Source: Kribbella amoyensis (GTDB lineage: Bacteria; Actinomycetota; Actinomycetes; Propionibacteriales; Kribbellaceae). Taken from it: DNA of 64,000 nt. A program made the position numbers and the translations under genes. Under the pieces are notes generated by a model that saw nothing but the letters and a program-made list of their open reading frames with translations, had not been told where the DNA came from and did no database searches. This document shows, in pieces, positions 17,944-25,943 of this stretch. The stretch spans positions 2,852,001 to 2,916,000 of the forward strand of contig NZ_VIVK01000001.1 in assembly GCF_007828865.1 (NCBI RefSeq). Direction: 5' to 3'. Each line of letters begins with the position of its first letter. The first letter of the stretch is position 1.

Positions 17944-18936
17944 CTAAGTAGAGGTGTAGCCGGCAGTCGCTGCTAGCCAGGTGTCGCGGATCGAGTCGGT
18001 AAGTGGGACCGTCGGCATCCAACCCAACCGCTTCCTCGCGATTGTGATGTCGGCGCATTGCCAGGCCACAGCTCCGGCGGACGCTTTGTGAGTACCGGCA
18101 CTGCCGGATCGCTCCTCCAGTAGGGCACCCGTGCGGCTGACCTCGATGAGGTGCTTGACCCAGTCGCCGGTCTGGACGGCCTCGCCTCGGCCGATGTTGG
18201 CGACGGGAGGCACTTCCCCATCAAGCAGTGCGGCGGAGCAGGCGGCTGCGGCAACGTCTCGGACGTCGACGTAATCGCGCCAGCCGGCGAGTGAGTCGAG
18301 TGTGATCTTAGGCTGTCCTGTTGCGGTTCTAAGCTGCTCGATGAGGCCGCCCAGCATGGTACTCGTCGGCGACTGCGGACCGCTGATGTTGAAGATCCGC
18401 AGAACGGTCGCGTCGAGGCCCTGACTGCGGGCGCGGAGAACGAGTTCAGATGCCGCGAGCTTGGTGTAGCCGTAAGGGCTCCCTGGCTGGGTCGGGGATT
18501 GCTCGTCCATTGGTGCCTCGGCCGTCGGTGCGCCGTACTCGGCTGACGAGCCGAGTTGCACCAGGCGCGCGCTCGGCGCCCTGCCTAAGAGAGCGAGCAG
18601 CAGAGTCTGCATGGCAACCACATTGCCGAGCATCAGATCCGTCGTCGAACCACGTACTGCTCCCGAGCAGTTGATTACTGTCGTCGGAGCGAAACTGCTG
18701 ATGAGGTCATTGACGACGTCCTGTGGTGCTCGGGCTAGATCAATCGCAGCATCGAAGCCTTGCTTTGGTGTGCGAGTGATGGCTACGCATTCGATGGACC
18801 GCTCTCGGAGTCTGGTGAGGACATGCTGCCCGAGGAAACCGGAGGCGCCGAGCACAAGCACTCGCTGGGTCAGGTGAGGCCTAGCGCTGCTGGCGGAGGC
18901 GCTCTCGGCGGCGTACGGGCGCGATGAGTTCGGCAT
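17944..18936 (-). CDS. NAD-dependent epimerase/dehydratase (extended SDR)
   Basis: The protein has 330 residues. ATG 18936 has a strong AGGAGG site 6-7 bases upstream. The Rossmann N-terminus is complete (RVLVLGASGFLGQHVLTRL, with GxxGxxG). The catalytic motif is YGYTKLAAS with Tyr and Lys four apart, and upstream LGSSAEYGAPTAEAPMDE supplies the Ser. The C-terminal substrate half has AGWRDYVDVRDVAAAACSA. This is a nucleotide-sugar epimerase/dehydratase or reductase-like enzyme of the cytosol. Its start lies inside the end of the upstream HTH gene (56-base overlap, other frame), so the two are translated together. Confidence 0.85.
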   Translation of the reverse strand: MPNSSRPYAAESASASSARPHLTQRVLVLGASGFLGQHVLTRLRERSIECVAITRTPKQGFDAAIDLARAPQDVVNDLISSFAPTTVINCSGAVRGSTTDLMLGNVVAMQTLLLALLGRAPSARLVQLGSSAEYGAPTAEAPMDEQSPTQPGSPYGYTKLAASELVLRARSQGLDATVLRIFNISGPQSPTSTMLGGLIEQLRTATGQPKITLDSLAGWRDYVDVRDVAAAACSAALLDGEVPPVANIGRGEAVQTGDWVKHLIEVSRTGALLEERSGSAGTHKASAGAVAWQCADITIARKRLGWMPTVPLTDSIRDTWLAATAGYTST

Positions 18937-19762
18937 TGCTGACCTCCTGCGAGTCAGGGTCGTAGTCGCAGCGGACGAGACACGACCATAGGTGACCGCG
19001 GGTCTCGCGATAGAGCTCGGCGATGTGTTCGGCCAGGTACAAGGCCCCGCCTCTGGAACCTGGGGCATGGATGCCGGCGCAGTACAGCCATGTTCCGTTG
19101 CCATCGGGCCGTGGGAGCGTTCCGAGATACGCCAAGTCGCCCTTCTCGCCGGTGTGGTGCGGGGAGCGGAGCTTGTCGCCCGAAGTCTTGTCGAGCAGAT
19201 ACCAGCTCTCGTCATCCCGCTCGAACCCGTAAGACGAGTCCGACGCCAGGATCTGCGTTAGCCACGGAGACTGCCGGGGCCCGCAGGTGACGACCAGCCC
19301 GTCTCGGTTCAGGTCAACGTACTCGCCGGCAGGCAAGTGCTCAGTCTCAGTTGCTAGGCCGTACTCGCGGGCTAAGGACTCGATGTCCTTTCGGAACGCG
19401 ATGTCGCTCTCATGAACGACCGGACGCTGAGGTCCTTCGGGGTACGGAGCCTGCTCGACAGGCAGGACGACATGAACCGTATCGCCGCTGCTCAAGAGCA
19501 GCCGTTCCGGTCGCCGACGCGGTGCGCCTAGCTGGGAGAGCCTCGCGATTGAGATTCCGGCTTCAGCCGAGATTTGGGCAAGAGTCATCCCTTGTCCGCG
19601 CAACGCGTCGACCGCTCCACGGCGGATCTCGCCCACCTCGACTGTGATCGCTTGAAGGGTGGCGAGGACCTCCCCGGAGTACTGGAGCTGCTCCATGGGG
19701 TCTTCGATCGACCGCAGCCGCTCAACTTCCTTCACTGACGCCTCCCTCTCCTTCGCGACCAT
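18881..19762 (-). CDS. HTH protein with unassigned C-terminal domain, paired with epimerase
   Basis: The protein has 293 residues from ATG 19762. Residues 1-85 hold a coiled coil and a sigma-like/XRE-like HTH (VDALRGQGMTLAQISAEAGISIARLSQLG). Residues ~90-293 form a separate domain with Cys-Gly-Pro-Arg-Gln-Ser-Pro-Trp in VVTCGPRQSPWLTQIL, WYLLDKTSGDKLRSP, and GTWLYCAGIHAPGSRGGALYLAEHI. These motifs look like a nucleotide- or ligand-binding alpha/beta fold used as a sensor, but I cannot name the family. The gene is divergent from a Xis-like gene with a palindrome between them, and overlaps the epimerase. The plan of DNA-binding head plus sensor plus sugar-nucleotide enzyme suggests a signalling or defence unit; that is inference. 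Confidence 0.7.
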   Translation of the reverse strand: MVAKEREASVKEVERLRSIEDPMEQLQYSGEVLATLQAITVEVGEIRRGAVDALRGQGMTLAQISAEAGISIARLSQLGAPRRRPERLLLSSGDTVHVVLPVEQAPYPEGPQRPVVHESDIAFRKDIESLAREYGLATETEHLPAGEYVDLNRDGLVVTCGPRQSPWLTQILASDSSYGFERDDESWYLLDKTSGDKLRSPHHTGEKGDLAYLGTLPRPDGNGTWLYCAGIHAPGSRGGALYLAEHIAELYRETRGHLWSCLVRCDYDPDSQEVSNAELIAPVRRRERLRQQR

Positions 19763-19794
19763 CCTAGTGCCTCTACAGATGTCTCTTCAGGGGG

Positions 19795-19815
19795 CCTTGA
19801 ATTTCTGATTCAAGG
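19795..19815. promoter_or_regulatory. Palindromic operator candidate
   Basis: CCTTGAAT at 19795-19802 and ATTCAAGG at 19808-19815 form a perfect 8-bp inverted repeat around TTCTG. It lies in the 116-base divergent gap between the HTH gene (start 19762) and the Xis-like gene (start 19879). A dimeric repressor site is the natural reading. Confidence 0.5.
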
Positions 19816-19878
19816 GGTGCTTAAATGTTTCGTACAGCCCAGGCAAAGTAGCCGGACTTGAGGATGAAGAGGTCGCAG

Positions 19879-20268
19879 ATGACAGACAAGGCAGCCGGTG
19901 CGGGTGATCACTCAGCCACGCTCGGAGAGGGACCCGGCGGACCGAGCAGGCTTCGCCAGCGCGGCCGAGAACTCGCGCTAGAAAGCGCCCTGCGGAAGCG
20001 TGCCGCCGGCGTACCGAGCTACACGATTCCCGAGGCCGCTGCGCTGTGCAGCGTCTCTCAGGAGCACCTCTACAGGCTCGTACGGGACAACGCGTTCCCC
20101 GCCATTCGGATGCAGCGGGGGGACGGCAAGGGCCGCTATGTCATTCCTGCACGGGCGGTCGAGCAGCTGCTTCAGGACGCGGCCTCTGGCAGCGGGTGCG
20201 TGGAAGCAAGCGACTGGTCGAGCACGTGGAACAGCACCCTTCGGCAGTCGGCTGGTGGCGCCGCGTGA
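19879..20268 (+). CDS. xis: Excisionase-like HTH_17 protein
   Basis: The protein has 129 residues from ATG 19879, with GAGG 7 bases upstream; ATG 19864 is possible. After a disordered N-terminus, residues ~50-105 form a MerR/excisionase-type winged helix: SYTIPEAAALCSVSQEHLYRLVRD, then AFPAIRM and YVIPARAVEQLL. Such proteins are recombination directionality factors in tRNA-integrated actinobacterial elements, or small regulators of transfer genes. Its distance from int (4.2 kb) is larger than usual, so a regulatory role is possible too. Confidence 0.72.
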   Translation: MTDKAAGAGDHSATLGEGPGGPSRLRQRGRELALESALRKRAAGVPSYTIPEAAALCSVSQEHLYRLVRDNAFPAIRMQRGDGKGRYVIPARAVEQLLQDAASGSGCVEASDWSSTWNSTLRQSAGGAA

Positions 20269-20417
20269 GGGCCGCTGGTGATCGCTGGTGCAGCGGTGTC
20301 CCGCCCGCCCCCGAGCGAAGAACAAGCGAGATGGATTTAGACCGGCCCCGCACAGGCGCCAACCAGAACAGGGCCGGTTCTCCCTTCACTCAGGTACGAG
20401 TTCGAGAGGTCTACAGC

Positions 20418-20864
20418 ATGACTGATGACGTGCGGAGCGGCACGGAGTGGGTGCCGCGGTTTGGGATGTTGGATCTACCGGCCGATCGGGCGGCCCTGAT
20501 CCGTGGCTTGTTCGAGTTGGCCGCGTTCGTGGTCGACCACCCGGAGTTTGCGCTGCCAGCTGTGCGGGCTGTGATCTGGCCGGCCGGTTGGCAGGATGAC
20601 TTCTCAGCGGCCTGCGGTGAGGTTGATCGCGTAGCGGGTGCCTTGCACGTTGAGGCTCAGCTGCGCAAGGGCCAGTACGTGGCTGAGGCGGCTTTTGGTC
20701 CTGTGGACGTCACGTCGTTTGTGATCTCCGCCGAGGCTCGCGCCGAGCACGACGCCTTGAGTTCGTACAGGGGCAGCGTGCGGCCGGAGGCATCGACACA
20801 GGAGCGGCCCGGTCATCACGCCGAGGCTGAGCCGGCGGCGCGTTACGGCGGTGGTTCGCGATGA
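20418..20864 (+). CDS. Conserved-type hypothetical protein, first gene of the transfer operon
   Basis: The protein has 148 residues from ATG 20418. The N-terminal two thirds are folded (WVPRFGMLDLPADRAALIRGLFELAAFVVDHPEFALP, and FGPVDVTSFVISAEARAEHDA), with an acidic/basic mixed disordered tail. No family recognised. Its stop overlaps the start of the next gene as ATGA, so it is the head of a chain of coupled genes that runs to 27571. Confidence 0.65.
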   Translation: MTDDVRSGTEWVPRFGMLDLPADRAALIRGLFELAAFVVDHPEFALPAVRAVIWPAGWQDDFSAACGEVDRVAGALHVEAQLRKGQYVAEAAFGPVDVTSFVISAEARAEHDALSSYRGSVRPEASTQERPGHHAEAEPAARYGGGSR

Positions 20865-21370
20865 GCGAGCAATTGGACCTGGCGAAGTGGATGCATGACT
20901 CGGCTGCTGGTGCGATCGAGCGGGCCGACAACAAGGCGGGTTTCGCGGTACCGGTCGAGAGCGCTCTGACCGCGGTCGTCCTGGCGCTCGTCTCGCAGTC
21001 GGGCGGCTCTCCGATAGGCGCCAGGGTGCTGCTCGGGCTGTCGCTGGTGGCGCTCGCCGTGGCGATCGTCGCGGCAATGCTGGTCGTCGTACCGCGTCTG
21101 CATGCCCCGGGCAAGGATCTGGTGCCGGGGGAGTTTCTGTACTTCGGTGCTGTCCGGCTGCGGTCGATCGGTGAGCTGGGTCGGCACTTCTTCACGTTCC
21201 CCAGCGAGGGGCCTCAGGTCGCGCAGCCGTGGGAGGCGGTGAGTCACCAGGCGAAGGTCCTGTCGGAGATCGCGTGGGCGAAGCACCGGTTGGTGCGGGT
21301 GTCGTTCCTGGCGGTGTCGTTGGGTGGGTTCTTGGCTGCGGCCGCTTGGTTGCTGGGCGGTGGTCGGTGA
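20861..21370 (+). CDS. PycTM/DUF5706-like membrane protein
   Basis: The protein has 169 residues from ATG 20861. The order of parts matches the Pycsar-effector-like DUF5706 family: a helix with ERADNKAGF (family signature around DxKAG), two central membrane helices (SALTAVVLALVSQSG and VLLGLSLVALAVAIVAAMLVVVP, in part), a soluble stretch FLYFGAVRLRSIGELGRHFF, and a final helix near SFLAVSLGGFLAAAAWLL. In Pycsar the effector is activated by a cyclic pyrimidine made by a neighbouring cyclase; none is present here. Coupling by ATGA overlaps to the VirD4-like gene suggests a role in transfer or exclusion instead. Family match from motif memory only. Confidence 0.65.
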   Translation: MSEQLDLAKWMHDSAAGAIERADNKAGFAVPVESALTAVVLALVSQSGGSPIGARVLLGLSLVALAVAIVAAMLVVVPRLHAPGKDLVPGEFLYFGAVRLRSIGELGRHFFTFPSEGPQVAQPWEAVSHQAKVLSEIAWAKHRLVRVSFLAVSLGGFLAAAAWLLGGGR

Positions 21371-23673
21371 TGGAGCGTCGTCCGAGCGCACGCGATGGAG
21401 TCGTGCTGCCGAAGCTCACGATGATGATGACCGTTGCCCTGGCCGCGGGAGTCGCGCTGACCGCGCTGGCACCGTCACCGGTCGCGGCCGAGGTCGGTGT
21501 CTGGCTCGCCGTTGGTGGTGCGCTCGGGCTGGTCTCGGTGGGCCTGATGTTCTGGCAGGTTGGCCGCGGTTTGGTCGCGGCCACTTGGTTGTGGCTTGGC
21601 TACGCCGGAGTTCTGGCGACCAGGATCGGTGCGCCCGGCGGCGCCGGGTCGTGGCTGGTCACGGCCGCGGCGCTGGTGCTGGTGTCGACGGTGTTGATCA
21701 GGGTCAATCAGCCGGTCGGGGCCGGGATCTCGGCAGGTGCGTGGCTGGTGTACGCCGGTCTGCTGCTGCGGGTGCTCCCTGTCGATGCTCAGGTGAGCGG
21801 CTGGTGGTGGGCCGCGGTCACTCTCGGCGCGCTGGCCGTGCTCGGCACCATGGCGCGGATCGTGTTCTCGAGGTCCAGCTCGCGGGGCCTGCTGCGCCGG
21901 TTGGGTCGCGCCGGCCGGGTGACCGATGGTCTCGCCTCGAGTGTGGATGTGTACCGGGCGGCGTCGGCGCGGACGCTGCGGAAGAAGACGACGCAGCTGC
22001 GGCCGTCGCTGGCTGGTGAGCCGTTGTGGCGGCGCCGGTTCGTGCCGCTGACCGACCTGGGGGTGAAGGTCGGCCGGGTCGGTTTCGTGTCGGTGTGGTC
22101 GTCGGTGCAGGACCACACGATCACCTTCGGTGGTCCGCGTAAGGGCAAGACGCAGCTGCTGATGAACTGGGTCCTGGACGCGCCGGGTGCGGTGATCACG
22201 ACCTCGACCAAGCAGGACGTTGTCCGCGACACGGCGACCGCCCGCGCGGCGGCCGGTCCGGTGTGGGTGTTCGACCCGTCCGGGGTGATCACCGATGGTT
22301 CCGAGGTTGACGAGCTCGTCACCGATCTGGGTGGCGCGTGGGTCCGGTTTGACCCGCTGCGTGGTTGTGAGAACGCCGCGGTTGCGATGGATCGTGCCGC
22401 TGACTTGGTCGACGGTGTCGGGCGGAACAAGTCCGATGGTCAGGGCGAGCGGTGGGACGGGTTCGCCAAGCAGACCCTGCACTCGCTGCTGCACGCCGCG
22501 GCGCTGGGCGGCTACTCGATGTACGACGTTCAGCAGTGGGTGGCGCACCCGTCTAAGGACGCAGCCGACCGGGTCCTGTACGAGCTGGAGGCCGCTGGGT
22601 CGACGGCCGCGGGGATGATGCAGGAGGCCAAGCAGTTCTTCACCAACAACCCCAACACGCAGTCCTCGATCTCGACCACGATCATGCCCGCGCTGTCGTG
22701 GCTGTCGGTCGAGACCGCCGCGAGGTCGGCGGCCCCGGGTGGGCAGCAGTTCGACGTGGCCGAGTTGCTCGCCGCCGGCGGCACCGTGTACCTGATCGGT
22801 GCCGAGGACAAGAAGACCGCGCCGTTGGTCACTGCGCTGACCGCGCACATCGCGCGGCAGGCCAAGGCGATCGCGGCCCGGTCGCGGCGCGAGCGGCTCG
22901 ACCCGTCGCTGACGATGGTCCTCGACGAGGCCGCGTTGATCTGCCTGATCCCGCTGGATCAGTGGTCGGGTGACTTCGGGTCGCGTGGGATCACCATGCA
23001 CATCGCGGCCCAGTCCCGCGCGCAGATGCGGCAGCGGTTCGGTGACGCCGCGACCGGTGCGCTGCTGACGAACTGCGCGACCAAGATCCTGTTCGGCGGA
23101 TCGGCCGACGGAGAAGACCTGCAGTACTGGTCAACCGTGGCCGGCGAGCGCGACGAGCCGGCCGTCACCAAGGACCGCTCCACTGGTGCGGAGTCGATCA
23201 GTACCCGCAAGTCGACGGTGCTGACCCCGGCCCAGGTCGGGCAGCTGCGCACCGGGCAGGTGCTGATCATCACCAACGGCATGCCGCCCGCGATCACCAC
23301 CGCCCGCCTGGCCTACAAGCGGCTCGACGTACGGCTGGCGCGGTTCCGCCGTCGTCCCGCTGTCTCCTGGACCATCACCCGCGCTGCGGCCGTGTCCGAC
23401 GCGACCGGGGGTTGGCTGCTCGGCCAGGCCGGCTGGGTTCGCGCCCAGGTCCTCGCCGCCGACCGGGCCGTCAGCGACCGGACCAGTTCGGCCGTGCGGA
23501 GGGCGATCGCGCCCGCGGTACGGCGGGCGTCCGCGTTCCTGGCCTGGCTCGATGCCAACGACCCGGCCCGCGAGCTTCTCGCCCGCGTCCGGCTGATCGG
23601 CGCGATGCGCAAGGCCCGCGCCTCGCTCGCCGCGCGCCAGCAACGGCCCGTGGACCGGGAGGTCCACCGATGA
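21370..23673 (+). CDS. VirD4/TraG-type coupling ATPase with about six membrane helices
   Basis: The protein has 767 residues from ATG 21370. Residues 1-165 are strongly hydrophobic with about six helices; classical VirD4 has two. The ATPase core has Walker A GGPRKGKT (Lys ~258), TTSTKQDVVRDT after it, VWVFDPSG, and Walker B TMVLDEAALI (Asp-Glu ~519-520), then the family QSRAQMRQRFG and NCATKILFGG segments of TraG/TraD proteins. It should bring relaxase-bound DNA to the membrane and pump it. It is coupled to both neighbours by ATGA overlaps. No other secretion ATPase is encoded in the element. Confidence 0.9.
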   Translation: MERRPSARDGVVLPKLTMMMTVALAAGVALTALAPSPVAAEVGVWLAVGGALGLVSVGLMFWQVGRGLVAATWLWLGYAGVLATRIGAPGGAGSWLVTAAALVLVSTVLIRVNQPVGAGISAGAWLVYAGLLLRVLPVDAQVSGWWWAAVTLGALAVLGTMARIVFSRSSSRGLLRRLGRAGRVTDGLASSVDVYRAASARTLRKKTTQLRPSLAGEPLWRRRFVPLTDLGVKVGRVGFVSVWSSVQDHTITFGGPRKGKTQLLMNWVLDAPGAVITTSTKQDVVRDTATARAAAGPVWVFDPSGVITDGSEVDELVTDLGGAWVRFDPLRGCENAAVAMDRAADLVDGVGRNKSDGQGERWDGFAKQTLHSLLHAAALGGYSMYDVQQWVAHPSKDAADRVLYELEAAGSTAAGMMQEAKQFFTNNPNTQSSISTTIMPALSWLSVETAARSAAPGGQQFDVAELLAAGGTVYLIGAEDKKTAPLVTALTAHIARQAKAIAARSRRERLDPSLTMVLDEAALICLIPLDQWSGDFGSRGITMHIAAQSRAQMRQRFGDAATGALLTNCATKILFGGSADGEDLQYWSTVAGERDEPAVTKDRSTGAESISTRKSTVLTPAQVGQLRTGQVLIITNGMPPAITTARLAYKRLDVRLARFRRRPAVSWTITRAAAVSDATGGWLLGQAGWVRAQVLAADRAVSDRTSSAVRRAIAPAVRRASAFLAWLDANDPARELLARVRLIGAMRKARASLAARQQRPVDREVHR

Positions 23674-23933
23674 TCACGGCCCCGTGCACCTGCCCCTGCC
23701 ACGTGTTGATCCACCACGGCACTCCGCAGCCCGAAACCGGGCTGATTCCGGGCGCCTCACCCGGGGACGAGCTGCGCGCCTACCAGGCGATCCGCGAGCT
23801 CGCGAACCGCGGCATCGACGCCGTGCCGGCCCGCGACGAACACGGCCACTTCACCGGCCTCATCGCGGTCGAGGGCACCGACCTCGTCGCCCTGCTCGAC
23901 CAACTCCGCGACTGGACGGGGGAGGACCAATGA
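23670..23933 (+). CDS. Small protein, unknown function
   Basis: The protein has 87 residues from ATG 23670 (ATGA overlap with the ATPase stop). The N-terminus is a compact Cys/His cluster (CTCPCHVLIHH), possibly a zinc site, followed by an alpha/beta piece (LRAYQAIRELANRGIDAVPARDEHG) and a Leu-rich end. No family recognised. Confidence 0.65.
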   Translation: MITAPCTCPCHVLIHHGTPQPETGLIPGASPGDELRAYQAIRELANRGIDAVPARDEHGHFTGLIAVEGTDLVALLDQLRDWTGEDQ

Positions 23934-24535
23934 CCTGGTTCACCCGAGGCTGCAAAGGCCGCAGCGGCGCGGGCGACTGCGCCGCCTGCGCGGTCCGCGA
24001 CAACACGATTGCGATCCAGCGCGCCCAGCTGACCGAGCTGCGGTACAGCCTCAGCCGCGAGCACGCCGCGCACCAGCAACTCGCCGCCGGGCGCGACGCG
24101 ATGGCGTGGGACGCGGTGAGCAACCTGTACGCGCTGTTCACCCTGCACCTGATCGAGCACGCCGCCCAGCACGACCCCGAATACGTCGGGGAACTTCCGA
24201 ACCGGGTCCGCGACTTCGCGCTGATGTTCATGGCCGACTGCGCCGGCCTGCACCTCAACAGCCGCGTCGCGATCAGCCACCAAGCCGGCGACGACGCGGC
24301 GCCGGTTCGGTTGGTCGGACGGGTCCGCGACGTTCGGCTTGACCGCGACGGCGAGCCGGTACTGCTCGTTGCCATGGACAACGGGGGCGATACCGAGAAA
24401 CTCGTCGCCGGCGGCTACGACCTGGCCGTTGTCGAACCCTCCGGTGTCCTGGCCGGGCTGCTGATGGTCGTGGTTCCGTTCCCGGCCCGGCGTGCCTCGA
24501 TCGGTGACGGTGGCTGGATCGAGGCCACGTCGTGA
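23930..24535 (+). CDS. Cys-rich-headed hypothetical protein of the transfer operon
   Basis: The protein has 201 residues from ATG 23930 (ATGA overlap). The head WFTRGCKGRSGAGDCAACAVRDN holds a Cys cluster and is followed by a helix (IAIQRAQLTELRYSLSREHAAHQQ) of coiled-coil type. A C-terminal half of beta character follows (RLVGRVRDVRLDRDGEPVLLVAMDN, in part). No membrane segment, no known family. Translational coupling places it with transfer functions. Confidence 0.65.
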   Translation: MTWFTRGCKGRSGAGDCAACAVRDNTIAIQRAQLTELRYSLSREHAAHQQLAAGRDAMAWDAVSNLYALFTLHLIEHAAQHDPEYVGELPNRVRDFALMFMADCAGLHLNSRVAISHQAGDDAAPVRLVGRVRDVRLDRDGEPVLLVAMDNGGDTEKLVAGGYDLAVVEPSGVLAGLLMVVVPFPARRASIGDGGWIEATS

Positions 24536-25224
24536 CCGGCCGCGCGGAGTGGATCGAGCTATGGGACGGCCGTCGCTGGCCGGGCCGGGTCCGCGACGGC
24601 GTTCCGGAGTTCGGGTTCGGGCAGGCACCGGCTGGGTTGTCGACGCGGCGGCAGCTGCGCGCCAAGGGGTTGTGCCGAGGCGGGCAGGAGCCGTTCGGGC
24701 GGTTGGTGTGGAAGCGGCAGCAGCGGTTCGCGTGGCTGTACGTCGACGCGCACGCGAAGCCGAAGCGGACCGCGACCGAGGCGCAGCTGGCCGCGGTCGA
24801 GAAGGCGCTGGCGGCGCGGAAGGTCTGCGCCGAGTGCGGCCCGGTCGAACACTTCGTGCGCACCAGCGACCAGCTGTGCGGGGACTGCCACGCCGACGGT
24901 GTCCAGCCCGGGCAGAACGGCGCCGCGACGTGGCGAGCCCTGCACGACTGGACCACCGACCACAACGACGGACCTGAAGGGGCGGCGGCCGACGCTGATC
25001 CGGCGGCCGAGGCGTCGGCCGCCGTCGCCCAGGCCGCCGCGGCGGTCGAGCAGGCCGCCGCCGAGCGGCGAGCCCGTGACGAGACCGCCCGCGCCGTCGA
25101 GCGCGACGAGAAGCTCGCGCGCTGGCACGCCGACGACACCGACCGCGCCCAGGAGCGCGGTCACCACGACGAGATCCCGGCCGGTGAACCGTCCTGGCCG
25201 GGGCTGGAGGTAGGAGCAGCATGA
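24532..25224 (+). CDS. RRQRL-motif zinc-binding protein with C-terminal LAxWH motif
   Basis: The protein has 230 residues from GTG 24532 (GTGA overlap). It has the signature of the actinobacterial RRQRL-motif zinc-binding proteins: LSTRRQLRAKGL, then WLYVDAHAKPKRTATEAQLAAVEKALAARKVCAECG in order, with CAEC and CGDC as the zinc pairs. Residues ~150-190 are an Ala/Glu-rich helix. The end carries RDEKLARWHADD (residues ~191-202), which recurs near the C-terminus of the relaxase and of the 32476-34863 protein. Such proteins are common in actinobacterial conjugative elements; the exact job is unknown. Confidence 0.78.
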   Translation: MTGRAEWIELWDGRRWPGRVRDGVPEFGFGQAPAGLSTRRQLRAKGLCRGGQEPFGRLVWKRQQRFAWLYVDAHAKPKRTATEAQLAAVEKALAARKVCAECGPVEHFVRTSDQLCGDCHADGVQPGQNGAATWRALHDWTTDHNDGPEGAAADADPAAEASAAVAQAAAAVEQAAAERRARDETARAVERDEKLARWHADDTDRAQERGHHDEIPAGEPSWPGLEVGAA

Positions 25225-25943
25225 AGCACAACGACCACGAAGACCCCGGCGTCGCCGCGCAGCGCGCGGTCTCTGCTCTGGCCCGCACGGTCGAGGCCCT
25301 GGGCCGCGACGTGCAGGCAATGAGAGCCGGACTGCGCAACACCGCCTCCGCGCAGGAGATGACCAGGCTCGCGAAGATCGTGACCGAGCTGGGCGAGGTC
25401 CTCACCCAGGCCCCCGCCAAGCGCACCGCTACCGGTGGCGACGAGGACACGCCCGCGGTGCGGTCGTGGCTGGTGCTGGCCGAGGACCAGGCCGCCGTCC
25501 AGGCGGTCCTGTCCGAGTTGCTGCCCTGGCTGCAGACGGTTTACCTGCGTTACAAGGACGGCCGCGAGTCGCTGCCGGTGTGCTGGCTGTGGCACCCCGA
25601 GATCGTCGAGGAACTGCTGTGGCTGATGGACGCCTGGACGACGGCGTTCCACGGCGAGGAGGCGTCGGTCAAGCTCGCCGGCGACTGGCACGATCGCCAG
25701 CGCCCCGGCGTCGCCAAGCGCGTCACCGGCTACGGCGACGGCTGCAGCGTCCTCGCGCACCGCGACCCCGCCGGCCTGCCCGCCGTCTCAGTACCGCTGA
25801 TGAACGAGGCCGACCCGTTCGTCGCCTGGTGGGCCACCGACCGCGACCACAACGGCCCCGCGCCGACGCCTGAGCAGGTCGCGGCCGGACGCCGCGGACC
25901 GGGGCTGTCCGCCGTACCGGACACCGCTGGAGGCCAGCGATGA
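25221..25943 (+). CDS. DUF4913-like protein of the transfer operon
   Basis: The protein has 240 residues from ATG 25221 (ATGA overlap). The N-terminus is a helical coil (VSALARTVEALGRDVQAMRAGLRN). The middle contains WLQTVYLRYKDG, CWLWHPEIVEELLWLMDAW and KLAGDWHDRQRPGVAKRV, resembling the DUF4913 pattern of actinobacterial plasmid and ICE proteins; I hold this match only tentatively. It ends in a Pro/Gly tail. Cytosolic. Confidence 0.6.
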   Translation: MKHNDHEDPGVAAQRAVSALARTVEALGRDVQAMRAGLRNTASAQEMTRLAKIVTELGEVLTQAPAKRTATGGDEDTPAVRSWLVLAEDQAAVQAVLSELLPWLQTVYLRYKDGRESLPVCWLWHPEIVEELLWLMDAWTTAFHGEEASVKLAGDWHDRQRPGVAKRVTGYGDGCSVLAHRDPAGLPAVSVPLMNEADPFVAWWATDRDHNGPAPTPEQVAAGRRGPGLSAVPDTAGGQR

